Below, one piece after another: positions 1 through 10,100 of a stretch of 64,000 nt of DNA. Origin of the DNA: Halicephalobus mephisto (taxonomy: Eukaryota; Nematoda; Chromadorea; Rhabditida; Panagrolaimidae); NCBI GenBank assembly GCA_009193035.1, contig SWDT01000025.1, forward strand, positions 124,001 through 188,000, read 5' to 3'. Position numbers and translations under genes: made by a program. The stretch's first letter is position 1, and every line of letters starts with the position of its first letter. The notes beneath the pieces were generated by a model that saw only the letters and a program-made list of their open reading frames with translations, was not told the origin of the DNA and made no database searches.

Positions 1-697
1 AAATTATTTCGAAAATATAAAAAACCAAATTATTTTAAAAATATATAAAGTTCTAAATTATTTTAAACATAAATAAAATTTTAAATTTATTTTCTTTAAT
101 TTTTGCGAAACATCTTGGAAATTACGAAATTCTGAAAAATTTCAAAAACTTCCATAGATTCTACAATATTCTAGAACGTTCCAAAGTTTTCCAGATTTCC
201 CTATATTTCGGAATCTTTCGTCGAATTTTAGAAAATTCTAAATTTGTAAAAAAAGTTAAAAAAGTTAAAAAATTTCCAATGATGTCAGGATTCGGAAACT
301 TTGGCGTTGTGTTCTCTTTGATTTCTGGAAACTTCTAGAAAATTCTCAAACGGCCTAAATGTTTCTACAAGATTTTAGAAGATTTTAGGACTTTTTTGTT
401 AAATTCTAAAATATTCTGGAAACTTTTATGAAATTCTGAAAAATTCCAACAATTTATTTTAATTTTCGGAAAGTTCTATAATATTCTAGAATGTTCTAAA
501 CGTTTCCACGCGATTCTCGAAGGTTTCAGAATCTCTCATTGAATTCTAGAAAACTCCGAAAATTTTTAAAGAATTTTAATCCAAAATTTTCAACGATGTT
601 AGGATTCGGGAAACTCTGGCGTTGTGTTCTTTTTTGCCAGGCGCGCAGTTTCGGGAATCTTTCGTAAGACGGAAAATTCCTAACCTAAATCCCCGCA
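1..697. repeat. AT-rich 5' flank with a degenerate tandem duplication
   Basis: No gene is visible here. Two related blocks about 315 bp apart share the phrases GATTCGG(G)AAACT.TGGCG followed by TTGTGTTCT (near 290 and 602) and TAATATTCTAGAA.GTTC (near 160 and 480), so the stretch is an old tandem duplication. Its right end carries the promoter and 5' leader of the CTNNBL1-like gene. I see no clear trans-splice acceptor just before the ATG at 698. Confidence 0.5.
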
Positions 698-2739
698 ATG
701 TCCCTTGACGTGAGAGATATCTACTCCTTAAACGAGGTAAGTCTATCCGCTTTGTTAATGGTATATGTATTTTTCAAATTTCCAGCCCTCGGCAAAACGC
801 CCAAGGGTCGAAGCCCAGCAGACTTTGTCCACCGCTAGCGCCGATCCGAAGGATATCCTTGCTGCTTTGGAGAACGATGAATCCGTTGTTGAAGAAGACG
901 AAATGGACGAAAATGCTGTTAAGAAGCTTTTCATGCAGGTTTGGACGTTTTTAATGTAATTTTGATATATCAATTTTAATTTTTTTCAGTTAGACAAAAA
1001 ATTGAAGAAAAATCAAGAACTCCGAGTGAAACACACCAATGAACCCGAGAAATTCATGGAATCAGAAGTGGAATTGAACGCGGCGATCCAGGAAATGCAC
1101 GCCGTGGCCACACAACCCTCGCTCTACCACAAACTCGTAGAGTTGGATTTCGTTCAGACTATTATTCAGCTTTTGGCTCATGATAACACGGATATCGTTG
1201 CTGCTGTTTGTCATCTACTTCAGGAATTGTGTGATTTTGAAATTTTAAACGAAAATGACGAAGATGCCGCAATTCTTATCGACGAACTTTTGAAGAACAA
1301 CATCATCGAGCATTTAGTCACTCAACCCCTTTCCAGGTTGGACAACGACGAAAAAGACGAAGCTGAGGCTATTCACCACTTGTTTTCGACAATGGAATCT
1401 GCAAGTTTCCTGATTCTACTGATTTTTAATCGTTTTCACTTTAGATCCTGGAGTTCCGACCCCAAGCAGCGGAACTTTGTGTTGAACAAGGGTTATTCGT
1501 GGAGTTGATGAACCGATCTACGTTGAGATCTGCTTTCGACTCGAACAAACTCTACGCAAGTCAATTACTCTCCGTCGTCCTTCAAACCAGTGAATCAGCC
1601 AAAGCTAAACTTGTCGAGAAAAAAGATGGCATCGATTTTCTGCTCCGTGCTCTTGCGAGTTACAAAAGACATGATCCAGAAAGTCCAGATGAAGTTGAGC
1701 ACATGGAGAACCTCTTTGATGCTCTTTGTGCTTCTTTATTGAGAAAAGAAAACAAAGCCGTATTCTTGAAGGACGAAGGAAACGAACTCATGTATCTTAT
1801 GCTCAAGTAAGTTGAAAATTTGTTTATGTACAGTACAACAGATAATTTCGAAACTGTCAGTTGGAGTTTTCTCCAAATGTAACTTCTAAATCAGAAATCT
1901 CAAGGTTATCGTTGATGTCTCAGATTGTAGGATTTTCTATGAAAATTCCAGTAACACAGTACTGTGTAAGAGAATAAGCTGCAAATAATAGTTCCTATAT
2001 TATGGTCCATATTTGAATGAATTTTTCAGAGAAAAGAAAGCCGCGAGAGAAGGAGCTCTGAGAGTTCTCAGTTACGTTACGGCCGTTCCGGATGGAGCAG
2101 AAAACTGTAATCACTTTGTTGAAATGCTAGGCCTAAGAGTAATCTTTCCCTTGTTTATGAAAACACCGTCTAAAACAAAAGGCAAAGACACAACGCCCTT
2201 GGAACATGAAGAACACGTTTGTTCGGTAAGTTTTTTGTAGTAATTTGATTTTTTGAAATTATTTTGGTTTTTAGATAATTGAAGCTCTACTTTTCTCGTG
2301 TAATCCAGATAATAAGCTTCGAGTTTTGAGGAAATTTACTGAAAATGATTGCGAGAAAATTGATCGTAGTATTGAATTGTTTCTATCCTATTCTGACAAG
2401 CTGAGAAGATTCATGAATAGATTAAAGAAACAAGGAAATCTGAATGAAATGGATGAAGAAACAATTCATGCAGAACGATTGAATAATGGATTTTATACTC
2501 TTAGTAAAATTGCCCTTATTTTGGCAGAAGTATGTCTATATGGAGAAAATTCATGTAAAGAAAGAGCAATTAATTTGTTCAGAATGAAAACAAAAAATTC
2601 ATCAATTTTTGAACATTTGGAACCAATATTGAAAGAAGTTTTGGATTATTTGGGTGAAGAAGCTATTTCGCAACGAGAACGGGTGGAAAGATTGATCTCT
2701 GAACTTAAAAGTGCTGAAAATAAACAACATGATGAATAA
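698..2739 (+). CDS. ctnnbl1: Beta-catenin-like protein 1 (CTNNBL1), armadillo-fold spliceosome-associated protein
   Basis: Six exons join in frame: 698-736, 786-938, 990-1400, 1445-1806, 2030-2225 and 2275-2739, giving 541 residues (human CTNNBL1 has 563). The family is an all-helical armadillo protein that binds CDC5L/PRP19-complex components and nuclear localisation signals in the nucleus. Matches to my memory of the human protein run along the whole length: PEKFMESE and the IQEMH.VAT block near residues 75-95, LLQEL, DANKLY-like DSNKLY, FKRH-like YKRHDPE, MENLFDALC, EHEEHVCS and KFTENDCEKID. The N-terminus is lysine/arginine- and acid-rich (residues 14-64), as expected for the NLS region. 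The first ATG after the upstream repeats opens a 13-codon first exon. Four introns are 44-51 nt; intron 4 is 223 nt. Intron 3 (1401-1444) uses a GC donor. Identity is firm; the exact first exon is slightly less so. Confidence 0.93.
1401..1444 (+). other. GC-AG intron of the CTNNBL1-like gene
   Basis: The reading frame requires removal of 44 nt beginning GCAAGT and ending TTTTAG. Splicing here joins the codons for TMES to ILEFRPQ, reproducing the conserved EFRP block of CTNNBL1. No GT donor nearby restores the frame. GC-AG introns are a known minor class with an otherwise strong donor consensus, and AAGT after GC fits that. Confidence 0.8.
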
Positions 2740-3252
2740 TTTTTGGTTTTTTGTATAAAAATGTGATTTTTTGTTGAAATAATTAAAATTGGTTTAAATA
2801 GCCAGTTATTATTTTTTTTAAATAGTTAAAAGTTGTCTAAATGGCCGGTTATTTTTTATTTCAAAATAGTTGTTGTTTGAATGACCAGTTTTAACTTTTT
2901 TGTCGGTTTGTTTTGAAATAGTGATAGATCTGATGACCAGTTTTGGTTTTTTTGACTGATTTTTCCTTTTTAAAGTAGGTAAGATTGGTTTGATTGGCCA
3001 GTTATTATTCTTTGTCTTCGTTGATTTTTTTGATAAGATTGGTCTGCGTGCAGAAATGGTGATATTTTGGGGCTCACGTACACACATTCGTGCGAAAAGT
3101 GAATAGCGATTAGATGACTTCCATTCTCAATATAAGTTTTGTCTTTTTCCGCTTTGCTTTCAATCTCTTTCATTTTCTTGAGAGAATAACATTCACGTGA
3201 CTCTTAATGTCTTGTTTTGGTTTCATTTTGGTTATATTATTTTAAATTTTAG
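2740..3252. promoter_or_regulatory. Ferritin upstream region: degenerate repeats plus a GATA/HIF-type site cluster
   Basis: From about 2790 to 3010 there are five imperfect copies of a (G/A)(C/A)C(A/G)GTTATT/TTTT phrase in T-rich DNA. Closer to ferritin lie one TGATAA (3031-3036) and three HIF-core RCGTG sites: GCGTG at 3046-3050, CACGT at 3075-3079 (ACGTG on the other strand) and the palindrome CACGTG at 3194-3199. In C. elegans, ferritin genes lack the vertebrate RNA hairpin IRE and are controlled by an upstream iron-dependent element combining GATA and HIF-1 sites. The same ingredients are present here; function is inferred. Confidence 0.45.
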
Positions 3253-3265
3253 GTATTGTTTGAAT
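3251..3265 (+). promoter_or_regulatory. Probable trans-splice acceptor and short leader of ferritin
   Basis: A TTTAAATTTTAG acceptor ends at 3252, leaving a 13-nt leader before the ATG at 3266. No donor or upstream exon is evident, so this is the usual arrangement for spliced-leader addition in worms. A conventional 5' UTR intron cannot be excluded. Confidence 0.5.
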
Positions 3266-3971
3266 ATGGCTCAACCCCAAGGCTCATCCATTATCCGTCA
3301 AAACTACGCTACTGATGTTGAAGCTGCTGTTAATAAGCAAATCAACATTGAACTCTATGCCAGGTTTGAGTTTTAAGAAATTTCATATATGAAATTTAAA
3401 ATTTCTTTAGTTATGTGTACTTGAGTATGTCTTATTACTTTGACCGTGATGATGTTGCTCTTCCGAACGTTGCCAAATGGTTAAAAAAGCAATCTGATGA
3501 AGAACGTGAACATGCACAAATTTTGATGAAATATCAGAATACTCGTGGTGGAAGAATTGTCTTGCAAAATATTCAAAAACCGGAAAAAGATGAATGGGGA
3601 TCTGCATTGGAAGCTTTTCAAGCTGCTTTAGCTCTTGAAAGATTCAACAATAATGCACTTTTGGAACTTCACTCGTTGTCTGCTCAATGTAATGACTCTC
3701 AAATGTGTGGTGAGTTTTTTGTCCTTATGATGTTACCTTGTTTCTTCATGTGTTATCAGTGATTGACTCTAAGGAGTGATTTTTACTGATAAGAAATCAA
3801 GATTACAATGATAAGGTTGTTGATCATTTGATTTTAGATTTCCTTGAGGATAAGTTCCTTCGTGAGCAGGTTGAAAGTATCGAAGAAATTGGCAAAATTG
3901 TGACCACTTTGAAGAAAGTTGGACCTGGATTGGGAGAATTCACCTTCGATCGCGAATACTTTGATGATTAG
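3266..3971 (+). CDS. ftn: Ferritin heavy chain (ferroxidase-competent iron storage subunit)
   Basis: Three exons, 3266-3363, 3411-3709 and 3838-3971, join to a 176-residue protein, the usual cytosolic ferritin length. Twenty-four such subunits form a shell that oxidises Fe(II) and stores it as mineral. All ferroxidase-centre residues of H-type ferritin can be seen: the Glu of NIELYASYVY, the Tyr seven residues later, the Glu pair and His of DEEREHA, the Glu of LALERFN and the Gln of REQVES. There is no signal peptide, so it is cytosolic rather than the secreted insect type. The gene has its own upstream region with GATA and RCGTG sites and a candidate trans-splice acceptor. Its 3' end lies 145 bp from the stop codon of vps-13 on the opposite strand. 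Which C. elegans paralogue (ftn-1 or ftn-2) it matches cannot be decided from this window. Confidence 0.95.
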
Positions 3972-4085
3972 AGAATTCTGAAGTTGTCATTTTTGTTTAA
4001 TTTTTGATATTTACAGTTTACTTGTACAATTTTAATATTTTGCAAGTATTGAGAAGTAATAGTTAAATATTTATCGAAACATATT

Positions 4086-4091
4086 AATAAA
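4086..4091 (+). terminator. Ferritin polyadenylation signal
   Basis: AATAAA lies 115 nt after the ferritin stop codon in AT-rich sequence. Cleavage some 10-25 nt further on would end the transcript at or inside the vps-13 stop region on the other strand. Confidence 0.7.
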
Positions 4092-4116
4092 AATATTAAT
4101 CAACACGTTTTATCAA

Positions 4117-7100
4117 TTACAACATTTGATCATAAGCGGCTTGGACTCTGTTTGAGACTTTCTCAGTGACGAATTTATCTCTAAATTCGACCACTTTTCC
4201 TCGTGTTCCACCAAATCCAAGTATTCCTTTCTTCTTTTGTTTCAATTCAAAGGAAATTCCATTATCTGTTTTCTTGATAGAATTAATTTCAGGATATTCC
4301 AAAACCCAATCAGCAACCCAGGTTCCAAGAAGATCTTGTCTTTTGGCAAGGAAGACTCGTTTATCGGTCACGATGAAGACACATCTATCAGAAATCAATC
4401 CGAAGGTGACATAGTGATCAGTGTCAGCATATTTACCTCGATCGGTATCACGGAAGAATTTGTATCCAATTGCCTCAGTAAAATCATAAGGACGAACAAT
4501 CTGATCTCTTGGAATCATTCGAGGAGGACGAAGAGATTTGGTATCTTCATTAGTGCCAGCAATGGTCTTGACAGCTTCTAGTGAACTTGAAGCAAAGTCG
4601 ACAACTCCAGAAACTGGTCTAGCAACAACTCCAACAAGACCTTTACCAACTCCTTTGACAAAACCACCAACTCCACCAGATTTCATTCCTTCAACTGGTT
4701 TCGTAACAATTCCAGTAACTCCATCAACGAATCCTTGGCCCAATCCTTTGGCTCCTCTACTAAGACCTTCTCCAAAGTTTTGAGGTTTCCTATTAATAGC
4801 TTCTTGTCTCTTCCTTTGGTAATCTTCATCAAGAGTTAGTGCAGCTACTCCTTTACCAAGTGTTCCTGTAATTCTTGACACAGCTCCAGCTGCACCACCA
4901 ACAGCATGACCAAACAAACTAGTAACACCAAGAGCTAAACCTTCAGCAAATTCTTCTGGACCTTGAATAGCTCCCTAAAACAACCATTTAAAATTAAACA
5001 AAAACAACCAACAAACCTGGAAAGGTTGATAGAACAAATCTTCAACTCCTGCAGATAAATCTCTAACAAGACCAAAAGGATTTCCAATAATATCTAATCC
5101 AAGAACAAGCACATAAAGTTGTTTAATAAATTGAAGAGTATAATGAGACTGGATTTCTGCTTGCAATTGTGGCATACTATAGAAAGCATTTTTTCTCTCA
5201 AAGAAGGCCAATTTGAAAACAACATCTTGAAGTTCTGTCAAAGACACACCAACACTCTTCAACAAAACGTTAATAAATTCAGATTGAATATCAATACCTC
5301 CTTGCTCATCTTTACCTTCATTTTCTCCCAAAATTCCAGCTCCAGCAGCAACTCCACCTTGAGAGAAACTAAGATGAATCATCAAAGGAGAAATATGAAG
5401 ATCATCATAAAAAGCTTTCTGTTGAGTAGCAGCAACAATTACAGCTTTCTCAGATAGACGAGGTTTAGCTAATTCAAGGTCCTTATTAAACATATCCTTA
5501 TTATAAGGAGCAATAGCAGCTTCCGTTGCGAACATAGCTATCAGCGAATTAATGAGTCCTTGATCCAATCTTATAGCAAATTCTTGAATCAAAACATGAA
5601 GATACTTATATTGAATGACAGAAGAATGCTCAGATTGTTGCATCGTCATTGAAAGTTCCGTAAATGGTTTTGGAGCATTATCAGCTACAACAGATTTTGG
5701 TGGAGGAACCACAGCCAAAACACATGGAAAAACGCAGAATGGAAGTTGATTATCAATTTGTAAATGATTTACTTTCAAATGAATCTGCTTCTGATGAGCA
5801 GATTGACGATACAGCATCCAAAGACCATTGGCGTAATTTCTTCGAATCTTGACTTCTCTCTTCTTTCCTTTTCGATAAATAATCATCAAAGAAAAGTCAA
5901 CTCCAACACTTGTTCCAGCTAAAGTAATTTGAACACGACCATTAGGTTTCCCATCAGAAATCCATTTTTGATAACATTCTTCCAAAACTTCAATATCTTT
6001 AACAGTAAAAGATTTGAATCGGTTCTTCATTTTCTGTTCCCATAAAATGCCAGAACAGGAAATGCCCATGTAAATGATTTCTTGAGAGACCAAGTTATTA
6101 ACGATAGAAATCCCAATTCCCTGAATATTTATCTCAGTAGATATATCCATTCTTTCCACTTCATAAGCTTGTTGAGCAGTTGTCATTACAGCCAAGTCAT
6201 CAGTAACGAGAAAATATCGTTGACGACCATGAAGGAATGAAACCCAATAATAGTATGGTTTTTGTTTGGAAGGCAAGAAAGCGCTGTAAGCATTTCTGAC
6301 TAAAGCATCTTCCCCAGAATGATCTCCACAATGCCATTCCAATTTACGATCAGAAGTTGTCACATCCTCCCATCTGAAGGCTGCAGTTTCCCACGGCAAC
6401 AATTGAGTCTTCTTCGAAAAACCTTTTTGACCAAATTCAATAGGGAATTCAGTAGCATTCATGATTTGTGCAGGAGCCATACCAAGTTCAAATGGCTCCA
6501 TGTGAACAATAGAAGACGATTCACCAACAGAACAAGTAGCATAGATACCGAGATGCTAAAACAATTAACAATAACGAAATTCATCAAACCAAAACTTACA
6601 TCAGATTTGATGGAACAGAAAGCTTCAAAGTTTTCAGTAAAGGGAAATGGAATCGAAGTCTCAGTTGTATTGACGTAACGAGCTCGAATCATCTTTCTTG
6701 TTCCTTTCTGTTTCGGCCACAATCCAGTACAAGATTCAGGAGAAACTTTTATCCATTCATCATCATCAGGTTCGGCAACTTCCAGAGCAAATTTGGAATC
6801 ATTATAAAGCAAGTAGAAAGGAGAAAACGAAATAACCTTCGTCAATCCAGATTGGCATACTTGAATATCAACAGTCAACTCATATTCACGATTGTTCTCT
6901 TTGCAAATAACTCTAGCAGCAGATCCAGCAGTATCCAATGGAAATTCATCAGAGAAAGCAGAATTTTCAATCTTTACTCGAGCTTTTTTCTTTGACAAAA
7001 AGTTCCTATCAGCAAATGGCAATAGTATCGGATTCTTTGTCGGTTCATGACGAAGACAAAATTCAGGCTGAAAATGAAACAATTTCAAAACAGCAATCAA

Positions 7101-10100
7101 TAACCCATTTAACAAAAATAATCAAGGTCAAGCTAAAGGGGAATTAGTCCCGGAAAACTAGAATTATGGAAAAAGTTCACAATAATGAAGACAGAGACCA
7201 GACCTGAGAATCACTTCGTCGTTTCCTACATGCACATACAGAACTTGGTCTTCGCAGTACGGCAGATCCGATGGTTTCCTAAAAAAATTTTAACCTCAAG
7301 AAAAAGTATTTCAAGACAATCGACAAAGATTCGAGTACAAAGGGCACACTGCTAAGGAGAAGTAAAAAGCTCAATACCCATTACTAGTTCAAACTCGATT
7401 ACGTGCTACAATGCCTAAACTTACCATATAACGTAATTCTTTGCCAGTATTATTAACAAGCCAATAAGGACAATAAAGTTGACAATCACGTCTTCTATGT
7501 TTAGTAGACCAGTGAATTCCAAGATGCTACAATTAAACTCAATATATATACTTTCAAGAAAATAACAAACCAATTCCTTCGTTTGATCATTATCAGCAAC
7601 AAAAGTAATAACTTGAAGTTCACCATGATCACCCGTAATATCAAAAACAGCTGTATACGGTTCTCCATAATCCAAAGCAATCTTAATCTGCTTACCAGGA
7701 ATAACATTCACTGCAATTTCATCCCCTCCATTCAAAGTTACTCGTTCAGGAACAACAAGTTCAATCGGGAATGGCAACAAATTTCTCAAAACCATAGAAG
7801 GATAAATGTGAACAGTCCATTGCTTTTCAACTGGAGTAGTTCCAACATCTCCAAGTACAGGTTCCTCAACAGCAACAAGATCAAAATAAACTCCTTCCTT
7901 ATTATCAGCACTCAAGTCACATCGAACAAGAGCTCTCTTCGTTGTTTCAAATTTATGCCAAGAAATAGATTCATTTGAAGTATCATATTGATCATTTGCA
8001 GGACGAACAAAAAATTCCCCTGTTGCAGTATAGAGGAGAGGTACAGCAACATTCAACGGTTCTTCATCATTATCAGCATATCCACATAAATCCAAACTAG
8101 TATCTCTCATGGAATAAATTTCCATCTTCATATTCGTATGATTAACAAAACTAACTAATGATTTTAATGTAACTATACGCCGATTATTCTCAATATTCGT
8201 ATCAACAACTACAGTCCATTGTCGACCAGATGGAGCATGTTTCGGTAATCTAATAGACCTCGTTTCCGCACGCATTACATTCACTTCTCGACTAGTTTCC
8301 AATAACTCCAAACAAAGATCAGCTTTTCTATTATCTTCCACTTGTTGAAGACCAATTTTCTGTTCCCATCCAATTACATTCAATTCAACAATCTCTCCAC
8401 GAGTAGCATCAACAACTCCTTCTTCTGTCACTTTCATAGAATCAGAGTTAGAAACTTTAATAACTATTCCAGTATCATTCAAAATCAAGTATGGACTTGT
8501 TCCAGGAAGTTGACGATTTTTAGGAGGAGCTTGATTCTTTGCTGCTTTTTCAAATGCTGCTGAAAGTCTATTCAAAAGCATCAAAAACGATTTTGTCACA
8601 GTAATATTCATTGTATCTGCAGCATCAATTGCAATCTGCATCTTTGGTGGAAGAAGAACTCCTTCATCAGTAGCATCCGGAGTATCCTCAGCAGATCTAA
8701 TAGTCATTGTTAAACTCCATGGTTCCCAAACAGGAAGACCATCTTTATTCTTCAAAACAGGTTCAATAACAGGTTCCCAAACACTAAATGCCTCATTATA
8801 ATAAGAAATCTGAAGTTGAGTAGCAGCATCACAAGATAGTCTAGTCGACCAATTCTTTGCCGTTGCCTTCATAGAAGATTCTACTAAAATCATTGGAATC
8901 GTTTCATCTTCAGTTCCAGCTTCCAAAGTAATAACAAATTTATCAACAGAAAACACAGCAATTTCTACTTTTGTTGGCAAAGGAACATCATCAATATCCA
9001 TATCAATATCTTCTGTTGCTTCTTCTGCAACATCATTAAACCACCAATACTCATGACGATTATATTTCTTCTTTACCCAATAATTCGGATATTCTTGAAG
9101 AACAGGATTTTCATCATCTTTAATAGTAACTCTGTTTTCCGAAAAGTGAGTCCCAATTGCACTCAAAAGCCGAATAACATCCGGAGAAACTTTAAGATGA
9201 ACAGTATCCATCGAAACACTGGCTATCTGTCCCTGAGTAATCATATCAATTTCAACAGCAAGTTGAATATTCATCTTTTTCAATACATCATATTTTGCCA
9301 AATGACGGTAACTTTCCTCAAAGTACGTGCTCACAATCTGCAGATCCTTCACCTCTCCCTTAATATTCTGCTTTCCATCCTTTGTATCACCATCAAAGAA
9401 GGAATTAAATGACAAAATCAACGCTTGTGACATTTTCGGTTGCAGCGAATTTTCCACCAAAATTATTTCAATATCATTAATTGCTCCTTTCATCGTCAAA
9501 GCTCCAATAGTTGGTTGAGATTCTGGTGATTGAATTGGAGTCTTTGGTTTAGTAGCTCCAGAAGCACTTGGACCTCCAGCAGTTCCTGCATTCATCGCTG
9601 CCATCTGTTCTTTTAATTTCTTTTTAGCAAGTAAATCAGGTGGCATATCAATTTCTTCCGGTGGTTTTGGAACAACAAAGAACGACGAAAGTTGACCAAG
9701 AAATTCAGGACAAAGAATAAGATAAAAAGCTGAAGAATTTACCACAATATCCTTATCACCATTGCCATTCTGATTAAATTTCAAGTTAACAAATTTCTGA
9801 TCATTATGACTTTCCTTTTTATCCATCAATTGTTTAATCTCTGATTTTCCATCACGTTCATCAGTCATTGAGAAACCATCTAGAGATATAGCAATGTCCA
9901 TTCCTCCATCTTCAAGCATAAATCCAGTAACTAAAAGTTCATGAATTTTCATAGCAGCAAATTTATTTTTCGCTTCACGATCAACATGTCCTTTTCCCGG
10001 TTGAAGTCCTGAAGATCCACTATATAGAGCCGTATTAATATCATCCATCGTAAACTTGAATACAATTCTCTTTGCTTTTCCAGGTTGTTCTTCAAACTCT

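Noticed and set aside
7204..7278. Reading vps-13 exon 7 in the [17 protein letters not shown] frame
   Set aside because: It looks protein-like, but needs two bases from the previous exon and leaves a phase that does not fit PEFCLRHE. The other frame joins cleanly on both sides.
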